Shown: piece by piece, positions 12,401 through 24,403 of the stretch
How the letters are laid out: each line of letters begins with the position of its first letter
Numbering within the stretch: position 1 is the stretch's first letter
Assembly (NCBI GenBank): GCA_027382625.1
Contig: JAJKFJ010020997.1
Span: 43,865-107,864, forward strand
Source: Tetmemena sp. SeJ-2015
Lineage: Eukaryota > Ciliophora > Spirotrichea > Sporadotrichida > Oxytrichidae
Direction: 5' to 3'
DNA length: 64,000 nt
Notes under the pieces: generated by a model
What the model was told of the DNA's origin: nothing
Seen by the model: only the letters and a program-made list of their open reading frames with translations
Database searches by the model: none
Position numbers and translations under genes: made by a program

Positions 12401-15400
12401 TCTTCCTCACTATAAATGCAAAATTAAGAGCAACTTACATAAAATAAAAAGGTTTTCCCTTATTAGGATCATCAGTAAAACTCTCAGCAGCAGTCTAGAC
12501 CTTAATAAGAAAGAATTGAAAAATATCAAGAATAAAATCACTAACCAAATATGATGAGTTAACTTAATCCAATCTAAACCAATAAGTAATCCAATGATGA
12601 GGAGGTGGAGAGATTGACTAACATCATTTCATTTAATTATTGGAATTATAATGCTATTTTATTTTTAATTATATTTTTCTCAAGTAACTTCGTATCTCAA
12701 AATTTCAATAACCTCAAACAAACAACAGCAAGTAAATCCTCTGCTAACCAGGAGGGTCTTGATGTACAAAGCAAAAGCCTACTAGAGATTAATGATAGAT
12801 TGACTAAGCAGATAGAGTAATTAATATTTTTACTCTGTTAAAAACTCAAAGAGAAATAGTAGGTAGTTAAAGAGAAGTTTGACAAGTTAAGTTAAGTCTA
12901 TGCAAACATCACTTCAGTTTAAGATTAAAGATTCTACGGAACTGAGAATTCTTCAAGCTCTTACATTTACTCCAAGTATCAGAATAGGCAGAGGAACAAT
13001 TTATTTTGTGTTAATTAGCTAGACAAGAGCAGTGCTTTGAACTGCATCAATATTAGCTCTCCTCGAGCATCTTATGAAAACAATATGCTTCCTGCTTCTC
13101 ACTCCAGCAACTCCTCACGAATTTAAGATGATGAATTCAGCATTGGCCAAATTAGGAACAAGCATTCGATCGACACAGATATGGTTCCAGTTTCTTAAAG
13201 ACAGATGCAAGAGCAGTTTGGCTCAATCAATACTGATAAGGAAGTCAAAGAGATTTCACTTTAAAACAAACTAAATAAGAGAGTCAGTGATTACAAAGTA
13301 GATAAGCAATCCTAATCATTTTTAGAGAGAAATGACTCTTCTTAAGTAGAAGAAGCCAGTGTTTTAGATATTGACCAGCTGAAAAGCTAAAATACAAGCT
13401 AGATCTAGTCTCGATAGAACCCTTAACTTAAAAGCAGACTTTAAAATTACCAAGATGAATCTACTTTGCTTAAGTACAGTGAAGATCAAACCAAATCTCT
13501 GATAAATACTCTGCATTTTTGACTGCTTCAAAACTTATTTTGATTTAATAATTCTCTCTTATGAATTTGCCTATTCTTTAAGAATATCATTTCATCGTCC
13601 TAAGAGCTAATTAGTAGAATGATCCTCTAATAGGGAAATTCCATAGACTTGAATAATTTAGCTTAGCTGATGAGCACCCTCTCTACTGCATCCATGCCTA
13701 TGAATTAATTTTCTCAGTAGAGATTCAGCATTCAACCTAGCATTTATCTAAATAACTTGCGATCATAGATATCTCAAGTGCCAAGCTCCATCGACTAAGC
13801 TCATTTTCAAAATCATCTCTATTCGCAGCAGGCTTCACTAATTCCTGGCATCTCTGTTGCTGATCATAATATGTCTATTGGTGAATTGTAGCAAATGCAG
13901 TAATAGCAATAGTAGCAAAGACTGCAAGACAAATTTAGAAATTAAAACTAGAACAACATTATTCATGAGGAGGTCTCAACCACTCATGAGGAGTCTCTTG
14001 AATAGTCACAGTAATAAGAATAAGAAAATAACCATCACCACAATAACAATGATCTTCATCTTCAAACATAGTTTTAATAAACACAGGGCACTCTCAAGTA
14101 AACTGATCTCTAACTTATGTAGTAGCTAAATCCATTCTTGCAAAACGAGAGACAGACAAATCTAAAATAGCAAACAAAGAAAGGCAAGCAGTAAAATAAG
14201 AAGTTGACTTAAAATGATTACTAAAGCCTCCCTCATAATTTGAAGAACAAGTATAGAAAGCTCAAGAACTCTTTGATAAGTTCTATATTTTAAGTTATTG
14301 TTTCTAATGGTGAGGGTGAGAAGTTTATTAACAAGCTCAAAGAGGAAACTGTTTATTCCTATGTTGATGCTGATGATTAATCGTTTGAAGAAGAGGAAGA
14401 GGAATAAGATTTTGAAGATGAGAGATATGATGAGGAGTTTGAAAGAATTTCAGAGAACAAGAAGCTAAGAATTAGAAGTCTAAAGGAGTGAATAACAATC
14501 ATTTTTAAAATCCGTTGAGATAGAGCGATTTCATGAGCAACAGAAGTCACTATCATCAGAGCTCTCACTATGGCAGAAGCTCTATGAGGAAACTGCGTCA
14601 ATCCTAGCATGGCTAGGTAGCTATGCTTTCTTACATCAAAGCTAATGAGATAATACTACTTATACCTTATTTTTCTTTTCTTTAAGATAAAAATGTCACT
14701 TAAGAAAACTAAAAGAAGTCTGCTATCAACTAAGCTCAAACTTAGAAAAGAGTAATATAAAAATCAAGAGAGGGAAGACATCTTGAAAAAGATGCAAGCT
14801 GAAATAGAGGCACTTCACGAGAGATAGAAGATGACTGAAGATAAGATTCAATCGAAGGAAAATATAATCCAAGTGCTCCAAAGAATCAACAGCTAAAATG
14901 TTTCTCAAATAAGCCCTTACTCAACCAATTTAAAAGTTAAGAGTGACCAAAATAGATCTTTGACATTTTAGCACAATTAAAGCTAGATAATTGGGACTAG
15001 TGTTAATGAAAGCAATCAGCAGGCTATTTAAAACTCTTTCTAATTTCAGAAAGGCAGAGATGCATCCCCTCACCTGGAGAACTATTCTTCCACTCTATAG
15101 AACAACTGTAATATATCTTCCTCAAGTAACAATAAATAAATTTATCAATGTGTTTAATTGAAGATGCGAATAGGAAGAATGAATAATAAATTAAAAATGA
15201 GAGTAATCGTAACAGAGAAAGGCCAGGACTTGCGCAAGGAGTTGTTCTTTGATAAGATAAATCATCAAAGCACGGCCAACTTAGCTGAGGAAAGATCTAC
15301 TTTTGGTGCTGGAGGTTTGGGATCAGCTAGAAAAAAGACTCACCGAGGCCAAAGCATAGGCTCAGATAGAGATCCAAATTATAACAGCCTCCTAATTAAT

Positions 15401-16689
15401 TCTGGAACGCCAGGTTATGGTAATGGTGGTGGCAGCGCCCTCCATCAAAACGATCTTATGGATTCACAGTAGTTACGCCAGTCACTCAAGCTCAAGAACT
15501 TAGAAACTCATAGAAAATCTGCTCTCTAGACCTAATACTCTTCCCAGCAGAGAGCTTAGACTTAACACCCTGAAATGATTGAGATGTAGATCCACATCCC
15601 CAAGATAAAGATATCCAAGTATTTCAAGGCAAAGTATCAAGGTGCGTATATTCCTCCATCATAAATCAAAGAAATGAATAACAGAAAGGGTGGACTAGTC
15701 TTCAGTTAAAGTGAAAAGCAGTTGGACAAGTCTCTGATGAACAAGGCTCAATAGTACAAGTATGAAATGCAGTAGAAGACTGCAAATTCGAATTAGCAGA
15801 CCTCTCTCTTCCCTCAAATCCAGTCAATGAAGCAACTTCACATCCCTAGACAAGAAAAGCTAGAGCTGAAGGTTGACTAGAAGGAGCCAGTCATTATTAA
15901 ATAGAGGCAGGCAACTTACAAAGAAAACTTGAAACTCTGGAATGGATAGAAGTCTACGGCATACTCAAGAGAGCATTTGCTTTCGCCAGCTTTCAAAAAA
16001 GACTCTTCATAACCTTCCATTTGGATATCTCGCTTCAAATCGATCCAGTGTTGGTTTTTAGAGACGCAGCAATTTCCAATCAACTATGCAGAATTTTTCT
16101 TCTCAGTTAACGGCTGGCTAAACTCTTGCTACTTATAACTTCCGCTCTAATGTAGGCTCTTAGGAAGGAATTCAGAGCTTAACAACTCCAAGAGTGACTC
16201 TCTTATTGATGAAGAAGAGCAGGAGAGGATGAGAAAGGACAAAATAAAGTGGAAGCACTTGAAGGATGAGCAGTAGAGAGCTAAGATGCTGATTAGACTG
16301 AGAGAGAAGCTCGAGATCCCAGAGTAACCGCCTGAGCTCTATGATCCCAGAAGAGTTGCAGAAGAGAGGGAAATGATTGACAACGCAATGAAAAGAAGCG
16401 TCCAAGGGGAGAGATCCAAAGACAAGCTGGAGAAGGAGCATCATCAGAAGTATGGAAAGTATTGGGAGAACGACCACGCAGCTAAGCTTTCAACAATGAA
16501 GTATGACTTTTCTTATGCCAGATTCAAGGACATCAATCGCAACCCACAAAACATCTTAGTCTTCAATGGGAAGTTGCTTGAATATCTGCAAAGAAACGGA
16601 GGTTCAAATGGAGGCACCGGTAAATTCTCAAGTAACCTCTCTAAAGCAGGAGACAACAAGAATGCTAACACCATGAGAGATGCTCTTTG
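9466..16689 (+). CDS. Very large low-complexity Asn/Gln/Ser-rich protein (possibly more than one gene)
   Basis: ATG at 9466 opens MSITERQDPQITISQLQRE. A 108-nt GT-AG intron (9664-9771) precedes a long Asn/Ser-rich exon. The frame is carried across a pointer-bounded 125-bp IES (10901-11025) into more of the same protein. Further blocks: about 12080-13515 (includes the cysteine motif GVCQNCGGC), 13600-14497 (poly-Gln, then acidic SFEEEEEEQDFEDE), a 70-nt intron at 14617-14686, a coiled-coil start (KKTKRSLLSTKLKLRKE) and a C-terminal basic region ending at TGA 16687-16689. A cluster of three TGAs at 13520-13580 marks another probable IES. Frame slips lie near 12070, 14495, 15210, 16010 and 16180. 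No family is recognised. The split into one or several genes is a judgement. Confidence 0.5.
10901..11025. other. IES, 125 bp, pointer TTAAGTCT
   Basis: The 8-bp direct repeat TTAAGTCT occurs at 10901-10908 and 11026-11033. The intervening DNA is AT-rich, has no GT-AG ends and shifts the frame. Removing one repeat plus the insert joins GAA GAT GCT ATC TTT AAG TCT to GAA TTC AAT GTG, giving EDAIFKSEFNVLSRRDLSSR in one frame. Confidence 0.85.
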
Positions 16690-16976
16690 ATGATGTTGAT
16701 TTTATGCAAGAATGTTTCTTAATTGTACTCTGATATATCCTTGTAAATGCAAATGTGAATTTATTTCGAGATTAAACTAAATAAAATATTGAATTTTAGT
16801 GACAGCTACAATTCCACTTGAAGAAATATCTGCAAATCGATTTCATGAAAACTTCAAAAGCTTACCCACAGAAAAGTAAAACTCCATTAGACATTATAAA
16901 GTTTACTGTAGGCTTGAATTAGAAACTTGCTCTTGAAATAGGAAGAACTAATTTATTTCAATAATTTAATTCAGGG

Positions 16977-18462
16977 ATGAAGAGTTTGAAAGCAGCTTAG
17001 TCAACAAGAGCAGCAGGTTAGAAGAACACCCATCAAGTGGAGTTTACCTAAAATGGAGGTGATTAATCCAGATCCTCTATTGCCCGCAATAACACCACAT
17101 CTACTAATAATCCACCAGCTGGCGGCTCTTCCATTAAGCCTAGTTACTAATCTACATCCTAGAACTTAAAAACCAGATACAATCAAAAATGAAAAAATTG
17201 AAGTATTACTCATTCTTCTTCTTTTGAATGCTTTGATGACATCTTGCTGAAAAATTTAATTTTTACTTTCTTATCTTCAAAGAACTAGCTGAATACATCT
17301 AGACAAAGCAGCCGAACACCAAGAGCTTCTGAGGGTAAGTTCATTACTATCATCATAACTTACAATTCTCTTCAATAAACTTAGAAGTGAGAAAATTATT
17401 TTTAAGAATTCAACTCCACTTTAAAAAGGAAACTTTAAGTGCATCAATCAATCTAACCATTGTTTAGGTTCAAGACTTTTCTTCTCTTCTCAAAACTAGA
17501 GCAAGTATTCAGTAAACTCTCAGAAGATTTTGCATGAGCAGAGATTTCCAGCAGCTGGAAGACTGAGCAGAGGTCAGTCGCCTATGGGTGCGCGCAATTC
17601 CTACTGGTATAACAGTCCCCAAATCCAGCCGAATGAAAGTTTCAACTTCTGGCATGATATCAACCACAACGTGAAGGCTCGAATTCATTGGGAGGAAACT
17701 AATCCCAATGAGAGCTACAGATCAACTAGTGGCAGGAATTCTCTGAAGCCAAGTCAATCCGCAAAGGGTTTGAACGCATTTGGCATGAGGTCAACTTCTC
17801 CTGCTCATGATACTCAATCTGTGCTCAGTGGAAGAGGAAGCACCACAAGCAAAGCCGTTAATCCAGCTGCTAAATACGCAGCTCGTTTGCTCTATAGCCA
17901 AGTAGACTTAGGAAGTGATGATGAAGATGCTAGGAGCAGCATTAGCAGATAATCTATCCACCGTCAAAGCATCTAGGCCAAGGATAATAAAAGACAGAGT
18001 TCCCAACAGAGAATACAGTATGAGTAGGGTGATCAAAACTAACTCAATACTTTCTCACAAGGAAAGTTGAATCAAACGAGGTCCAATCAGGCCAAGGAGG
18101 CTCAAAAGAATGGAGTGGACATAACTACGCAAAGAAGAATGGATTCTAAGAATAAGTGGTTCACTTCTTAGATAACTGATCTGCCGGGGCCAAAGTCAGA
18201 GGTGAAACATAATCTACACTAAGAGTATAAAAGAGAGAGCTAAACTTCCAACAAGTTAGAGGATGAGAAGAACATTTTGAAAAATAGAATCCTACAGGGC
18301 AGTTATTATCAAGATAGCAAGTACGTAGAGGATTACAAACCTTCGAGAGCTTATAAGACCTATGTAAAGAGTGTGAAGTCGGAGTGGCATCGCAATCCAA
18401 ACAACGAAAACTCAGTCGTTATGAGAAATAATCAGCTTTACAAATAAACCAATCTCTATTGA
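16977..18462 (+). CDS. Unrecognised Ser/Asn/Arg-rich protein
   Basis: ATG at 16977 opens MKSLKAAQSTRAAGQKNTHQ. The first block (to about 17190) is followed by AT-rich, intron-like or eliminated stretches (17190-17285 and about 17335-17390), then a long block from about 17500 to the TGA at 18460-18462. That block contains NESFNFWHDINHNVKARIHW and a Tyr/Lys-rich tail with DYKPSRAYKTYVKSVKSEWH. No domain recognised; the tryptophan-containing patches could be short interaction motifs. It is disordered in composition like its upstream neighbour. Confidence 0.55.
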
Positions 18463-18970
18463 GGAGATTGAGTATTCAACATCTTAGGTATAAATGAATA
18501 GATCAAGTAATTAATCCAGTATGCAAGTAAGAGGACGCAAAGAGCAAGAGCTCAAATAAGGTTCAATATAACTAAGCTCAAAGGGTGAATAGGATGCGGC
18601 ATGCACTTCTACTTATGTTGGTATTATGATTATGATGATGATAGTATTGACTTTGATTAAGATATAAGTTTAAATGATAATAGTTGTGGTATGTGAAAAG
18701 TTTAAATACTCAATAAATGCTCTTATATATTTTGAATCTTTAAATGAATCGTTATTATAGAAGGAATTAAAAATTTACTTGAAATTATAGTTAAACTTTA
18801 ATCTTATGATTTTAAAATTTTGAAATTTTTTTTTATCCTTATAAAATTTAAAGATGGTTTTAAATAAAGAGAAGTATATTTTCCATTCATAAGAGGCCTT
18901 TTGATATCATTTAAGTTTTCAATTTAAGTTGTGGGTTAATAAATATATAGTAAGCCAACTCAAAGGGAAG
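18463..18970. other. AT-rich intergenic region
   Basis: No coding block supported on either strand. AT-rich, with short A/T runs before the NAC gene; presumably holds the 3' end of the upstream gene and the promoter of NAC beta. Confidence 0.6.
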
Positions 18971-19726
18971 ATGGATTAAGAAGTTTTAGACGCCAGAGCT
19001 AAGCTCGCTGCTCGTTTCAACAACAACGCCACTCAAATTGGAGGCAAAGGTAGGTCCCCTGCTCGTCCCTCATAATTTTTGCGTAGGTACCCAGAGAAGA
19101 AAGAAGAAGCATGTCAATGTGCAAAACGTGAATGAGGACAAGAAGTTGATGTCAGCCATCAAGAAGTTCGGTAAGTTCTCTCCTCAGCCATTTTCGCTCA
19201 ATAACATTATTAAATAGGCGTTCAGCCACTTTCCGACATCGATGAGGTCAATATGTTCAAGGACGACAACACTCACGCATATATAAACTCACTATCAATC
19301 AAATATTAGAAACTATTTTGACTGTTGTTCACTTCAAGAAGCCCCTTAGTAAGTACTTTATCAGAATTTGAGCTCATTTTTGAGGGATTCTCGGCATTTT
19401 CCTCAGCAGCGAAAGAGAGAACTTTCTCGCCACTGAGGAAGAGCTGAGATCCTCGCCACCACCGCTATTGCTATAGCTAACCGTTCGTTTTAGTCCAATT
19501 CTCGGTGCGCGAGAACTTGTTGGTGGTGACTGGAAACCCCGAGACCAAGGAGCTGAAGGACCTGATGCCCGAGATTCTCAAGCAAGTGGGCGTCCAGCAG
19601 TACAACTACCTCAAGAACATCATCGGCAACATGGATACAGTCAAAGAAAGCAAAGCTGGAGAGGAGGACGAGGACGACGTGCCCGACCTTGTTGGAACCA
19701 ACTTCGAGGAGGCCTCAAGAAAGTGA
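18971..19726 (+). CDS. Nascent polypeptide-associated complex subunit beta (BTF3)
   Basis: Ribosome-associated chaperone subunit that dimerises with NAC alpha. Exons 18971-19049, 19087-19170, 19218-19273 plus 19324-19348, and 19494-19726. Introns 19050-19086 (37 nt), 19171-19217 (47 nt) and 19349-19493 (145 nt) are GT-AG. The 50-bp stretch 19274-19323 is not GT-AG and is treated as an IES. The spliced product has the usual order: basic ribosome-binding RRKKKHVNVQ, then VQPLSDIDEVNMFKDDNT, VVHFKKPLIQFSVRENLLVV, TGNPETKELKDLMPEILKQV, and the C-terminal VPDLVGTNFEEASRK. Length is normal for the family. Codon third positions are richer in G/C than in neighbouring genes, as in other highly expressed genes here (for example the OB-fold gene at 53 kb). 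Confidence 0.93.
19271..19320. other. IES, 50 bp, pointer ACT, in NAC beta
   Basis: Direct repeat ACT at 19271-19273 and 19321-19323. The insert lacks splice signals and breaks the frame; deleting one repeat plus the insert gives NMFKDDNT followed by VVHFKKPL, the family sequence. A TA-bounded 32-bp excision would also keep frame but leaves six extra residues, so ACT is preferred. Confidence 0.7.
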
Positions 19727-19986
19727 GTGTGCTCGCGAGCTGCGTGCAGCAGTCAGCTGTGACCGCGGGAGTGCCAACCAATACTCAAGCTATCTCTTGT
19801 TTCTCTCAAAATATAAATGCAGCTAATATTATTCTATATATTACATATCTCTCCCCTCCTTAAACTCCCTTCAGCACCTCCTACTCCGATATCTATTCTA
19901 TCTCCACAATCTTCTCTTTTCCTCGCTCTTAAATCAAAGATTGTATCTTATATAGAGCAATCTTGAATCACTAATTTCCATTTGGG

Positions 19987-20351
19987 TTAAGAAAAACGGG
20001 AAGAAGTTCTTTGTGATATTTTTGTCAGAAATATCGGTGGATAAGCTGAAGAAGTTCCCTCAGGTGGAGGCGTGGATATAAATAGCATGCCCTCGTTTGT
20101 CAGTGGACTGGGGTCACTTCTTTGAAAAGCCGCTGCTGAACACATACGAGGCACACACAGCCATGAACGAGATAGAGTGGCAGAATATCTACCCCATGGA
20201 CTACTACAGCTATGAGGGAGGAAAGTGGAGCAATTACTACCGACAGGAGCAAGAGCGCAAAGAGAGGATGGCTGCCAGGAAAGCTAACAAGCAAACAACT
20301 GCAACACAGCAAGTCAAAATTGAATATGAGATTGAAGAGATGAACGCTTGA
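19987..20351 (+). CDS. DPH1: DPH1 (diphthamide synthase subunit) C-terminal segment, displaced
   Basis: C-terminal third of the radical enzyme that, with DPH2, starts diphthamide synthesis on elongation factor 2. It begins abruptly at the pointer TTAAGAAAAAC (19987-19997) and reads [20 protein letters not shown], then [20 protein letters not shown], then the conserved [15 protein letters not shown] ending, to TGA at 20349. The Cys in ACPRL is one of the three Fe-S cluster ligands of the family. No N-terminal two-thirds precede it: upstream to 19727 is pyrimidine-rich non-coding DNA. The missing part lies on the opposite strand at 25304-26324 and ends in the same 11-bp pointer, so this is a scrambled gene with an inverted segment. 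Confidence 0.92.
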
Positions 20352-20455
20352 GGAAGTTAGACAAAGCTATGAGTTAGTTTGAAGCACTCTTAAAGATATT
20401 AAATTAAATTTTAACTTAATTAAAAATACCCTATCTGTAAATTGTTCGCAAAGTA

Positions 20456-21510
20456 ATGGGAGATATAAGAGACATCAAGAACAGATGGTCCTCCACCTTC
20501 ATCAAACCCGTAACTATAAATATTCATTATACTCTCTTTGCTTATCTTCGTTTGTAGCCTAAGGATAACGCAGACGCTAAGAAAATCACTCAAGCCAAGA
20601 GGATAGACATGATGTTTAAGACTTCAGAGCAGAGAGACAGATTTGTAAGTCCACATATGTTTGTGTTAACTATTTTAAGACTGGAGATTCTCCTGCAAGA
20701 CCCAGTTTGAAGAATGTTTCTATCTTCCAGAAGGGCTTAGTGATTGAAGCAAATCAGAAGCCTCAGAAATTAGTGTTCGTAAATAAGTCTAACTCAGACA
20801 TCTTCTTTGAGAAGGTGGACTTTTCTCACCTCTCTCAGACTCCTCGTCCTGAGTCCAGCAACTATGGCTCTCCCTCAAAATCGGGAGTAAGCCAAACTAG
20901 AAGTACCCGAAAGTATGGAATAGAGCCAAGCTTCATCTCTCAGAGCAAGACTAGAAATCCACTGATTGGACAGACACTTCCCAGCACGGATCAGCAAGGC
21001 TCAGTTTCAAGGAAGAAGCTGGTTGAGTTCAAGCCATCTCAGTCACTTTCGCAAATAAACATGAAGAAGTACTTACTCTCGAGTGACATGATCCCACTCG
21101 AAGAACTCCAGAAATCTAAAAAGTACCAAGTCATTAAGAAAGGCCAGTCTTCTTCTATATTCAACAGCACACAAGTCATCTCATCAAATTAGGAAGATAA
21201 TATTGGCTCAGGCTCATTTGTACAATCCTCAGCAACTGCAGGTGCGCCAGGCTTACCACCAAAAAGTCCAGCCAAGGGGAAATTAAGGAATCAGCATCAG
21301 AGCGTAATGAATGATGTGCTTAGCTACAGAGGTGTGCCAGGCTTCAAAGACGAGCTAGTGGAGAGGAAAGTCACAAACCAGACTCACTAAGGAAAAGCTA
21401 AAGCAGACATTGAGTACTTTAATAGAAGAAAGCAAGAGACCAAAGATGACTAAGAAAAAGGAGATGAGGTCCAATATTTTTTGAATCTGATTATCGTAGA
21501 TAAGAATTGA
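20456..21510 (+). CDS. Unrecognised Ser/Lys-rich protein
   Basis: ATG at 20456; exons 20456-20509, 20558-20644 and 20680-21510, with GT-AG introns of 48 and 35 nt, all phase 0. The product begins MGDIRDIKNRWSSTFIKP and runs about 325 residues to TGA 21508. It is Ser/Gln/Lys-rich with no recognised domain. N-terminal FKTSEQRDRF and C-terminal DVLSYRGVPGFKDELVERKV are the least biased blocks. It is intact in one frame, which is rare in this window. It lies between the two halves of DPH1. Confidence 0.75.
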
Positions 21511-21573
21511 ACCTATTTGTGTTGGTTAAGTGGCTGATTCAGTAATTATTGAAATATAAATTGTAATAACTCA

Positions 21574-22282
21574 ATGGAACACTTTAGCACTAAGATAGGT
21601 TTGAAAGCCTTGCTGCTCTCCTTGCTTGCTATTTCAGTGAGCAGTTTGCAGATATCCTTGAAAGACAATCAGAGATAGTGCTTTCGCTTTACTACTCTGC
21701 GACACCAAGACTTGAGAGTGATTTACGAAATTAGTGGGCGCAACCCAGACCACATCCTCTTTCAGGTAAATTAAATTCTCTCTCATCCTTTTGAATAGTT
21801 GATGAGCAATGGGGAAATTTTATTGGAAGAGAGAAAAGTAGAGAGCATGGTGTCTTACTAGAATAAGAAAGGAGACCCAATTGATGTGTGTTGGTTTAGG
21901 CAGGACGATAAGATGAAGATGGTTAACTTTAATGTGAAGGTGATGGACTACAATTCAGGAGAGCAGGCTTCTCTTCACGATTTGGAAATAGTAGGAAGAG
22001 AAATGAGTGAAATCGTGAATACAATAGAAACAGTCTCCGCCAATACCTTTGAAAAGAGGAACATCGATAACATCTTCTCAGAGAGTAAGAACTTTCCATA
22101 CTTTTTTGTTAACGCTTTATTTAGAGACACTATCCTACAATAGCAGACAAACCTGGCTCAATCTATTTAAACTGTTGGTGGTGATATCAGCATGTTGTGG
22201 ACAGATATTCCTAATCACTCGCTTGTTTAAGTCAAAGGGAAGTAGTCCCTTGGGAGGGTTTGGATCTAGAAACCACTTTTGA
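21574..22282 (+). CDS. p24/emp24 family cargo receptor (GOLD domain membrane protein)
   Basis: Type I membrane protein of COPI/COPII vesicles. ATG 21574 gives a signal peptide (LKALLLSLLAISVSS), then a GOLD domain with Cys pairs (RQCFRF near the start, DVCWFR later). A 33-nt intron lies at 21766-21798. A luminal coiled coil (VNTIETVSANTFEKR) leads to NALFRDTILQ. The membrane helix (LNLFKLLVVISACCGQIFLI) and the short basic tail are in the next frame. A 10-bp insert bounded by ACAA (22137-22146) would account for the shift: its removal reads RDTILQTWLNLFKLL. The C-terminal tail lacks an obvious KKxx signal. Stop TGA at 22280. Confidence 0.85.
22137..22146. other. Candidate 10-bp IES, pointer ACAA, in the p24 gene
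   Basis: ACAA at 22137-22140 and 22147-22150. Dropping one copy plus the six bases between joins the luminal coil to the membrane helix in one frame. A single extra base in the same place would explain the shift equally well. Confidence 0.45.
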
Positions 22283-22542
22283 AGACAACGATAAATATTT
22301 AAGAGGATAATTGTAAATTAATATTCTATGCTTAGAATCAATTTATAAAGTATTGATAACTTCAACTCAGAAAACGATTATCGAAACTATCTATCATTTA
22401 ATTTAATGAAGAAGCTCTATCCATGAAAGAACATCTCAATCATAAATGTAACTTCTAATTTCTAAAGCAATTTCATTTGTAGATTCAGAATATTATGCGT
22501 GTTGTATTAAATTCTTAAGCTACTATAACTATACTTGTCTAT

Positions 22543-23289
22543 TCATTTCTTTGGAGGATTGACTTTGTTTAGAAACTCCTCATCCTACTTTCTAATCCTG
22601 TCTTCCATATGGAACGCTAGCTTATCTAGTTCTTCCTTCATAATGCGCTCTATCCTTCCTGGTCCTCTCAGCATGTATTCATTCTCCTTCTCAATTTGAA
22701 TTAGTTCTGCCTCTGAAAAGAACTGCTTCAAGTCCTCTATCTCCCTAGCAGGAATAAGTTTTCCGTTCTCCAGTCTTTCAGCCTGTGGCTCATCTATTTC
22801 AAAGAGAGGTGCACTTTGGAGTTAAAGGTAAGTCTTAGGCGTGAGGCGTAGAGGTAGAAGTTGTAGAATCTGAATAGCGACTCCTATACATACTCATTTA
22901 TTGCTTTCACGTCATCTAGATTAAAGATGGCCAAAGAGTGAGGAGGTCTCTGCACGCTGTGCCTCAGTAGTAGCTCCTTTAAAAAGTTTGAAGTTCTCCT
23001 CTTCAGTAAGTCTTTCTTGTCTGAGTGAGTTCATGCAGTACCACAAGATCTCCAGGAAGCAGAATGCCCTTCTTTCGGTGAACTGTTACTTATGAGCGAA
23101 CTCAATTGCATTCTGCATGTACATAATGAGTATGTTCCTTGGATCTTGAGTGAGGTTAGGGATCCTGGAACTAAGCCAGTTATCAAGCAGTTGCTGCCAC
23201 TGCTGTCCATCCTGAGAAGTGAAGAGTGCACTCATCTCCTCCTAGTTAAGTTGCCAGTTAAGTAGAAACCTTGGCTCGCCTTTCTTCAT
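22543..23289 (-). CDS. CFAP119/CCDC189-like ciliary protein
   Basis: ATG at 23289 (minus) opens MKKGEPRFLLNWQLNQEEMS. Conserved-looking blocks follow: NAIEFAHKQQFTERRAFCFL, a block with PPHSLAIFNLDDVKAINEYV and FRFYNFYLYASRL, then a C-terminal helix ending RIRKQDEEFLNKVNPPKK at the TGA (22543). Two single-base frame slips (near 22950 and 22820) separate them. The middle block (Phe/Asp, then an aromatic Phe-x-His/Tyr-Tyr stretch) recalls axonemal CFAP119 (CCDC189), but the identification is from memory of the pattern only. No membrane segment or signal peptide. Confidence 0.5.
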
Positions 23290-23440
23290 TTATTTTATAA
23301 CTAATCTTTCAAATAAAAATCAATTTAAAGAGTTATTGCTACATAACTCACATAGACAGTCGAGAGGATCATGAATTTCATAGAATAGCAATTTAAATTA
23401 GAGTTTTTCAATTTGGTTTTGGTAAAATAATATTTTTGTA

Positions 23441-24301
23441 ATGGAGCATGAGAAGCAGTTTCCTGGAAAGGGAAAAACTATGGCCTAACTTTCCTATGGA
23501 GGTTAGAGGACAAGAGCAACTACTCAAATCGTAAAGGCCTAGGAGAAAATGAAGCATCCTTTGGGCAAACCAGTGGAGGAAGAGAAGGAACCTAAAAGAG
23601 CTATGATAGGAGTAGGAAAGAAGATAGGCTCAGATAATAAGGGACTATAGCGTGGAGACTGGAGGTGCGCGGTTTGCAAATTCATGAACACTCATGAAAA
23701 TGAGGAGCAGTGTACGAGGTGCAGAGAACCTAAAACTGTTCTCAAAGAGCCAGCTGTATAAGGCTCAGCTTTCAATCAGCCTAAAATTCCAACTGGCAAA
23801 TCAAAATAAATGCCTCAAAAGAAGCTTCCTAATAAACCATTTTTAATTGTTTAAACAAGGACAAGCAAATTATGAAGAGGAGAAGCAACCAGCGAGAGTT
23901 TAAAATTTCTCTGGAAATAATGTTTAGACCCTGGCTGGCACAGCAAGCTAACAACCTAAGAGAAACTAATCTATGCAGCCAGGACCTGCACGAATCATGA
24001 CTCTTAATCAGCTACAATAGCAAACTACTTCAGGAGAATCATCTAATCATATGGATGATATTTCTAATTCTTATTTTTGGACTTAGGTGCTGCCCAAGGA
24101 GAGAAGATTTCACAAAGAGACGACGATAGAGATGCTCAGAAGATAGCCAAGAACAGCGATAAACTGGATTAAATGCCTTGTGTGAAGGGCGCTTAAGATA
24201 TGAAGAAGCTCAAAGATAGACAGTTTGTATAAAATACAAGAGACCCTGCCAAGTTCAACATGGAAACTTTCGTCAGAGAGTATGGCGATGTCCCCAAGTG
24301 A
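23441..24301 (+). CDS. RanBP2-type zinc-finger protein
   Basis: ATG at 23441 (MEHEKQFPGKGKTMAQLSYG). The zinc finger at about 23660-23730 reads GDWRCAVCKFMNTHENEEQC then TRC, matching W-x-C-x2-C-x3-N...C-x2-C of RanBP2 fingers, which bind ubiquitin or single-stranded RNA. The rest is Lys/Gln/Pro-rich and disordered. Frame slips near 23855 and an interruption at about 24055-24090 (AT-rich, ending TTAG) precede the final block, which ends FVREYGDVPK at TGA 24299. Function beyond the finger is unknown. Confidence 0.65.
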
Positions 24302-24403
24302 AACTATAACTTATTCATTTCATTAAGAAATTCTTAACTTTTATCAACTTAATGCAAGTAGTTATCTATTCTGTAAATCTAATTCTGTGTTAGTATTTAT
24401 AAA

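Noticed and set aside
12600..12720. A hydrophobic, membrane-like stretch in the large low-complexity protein
   Set aside because: It coincides with an abrupt AT-rich patch in otherwise polar coding sequence and is better explained as an in-frame eliminated segment; left unassigned because no clear pointer was found.
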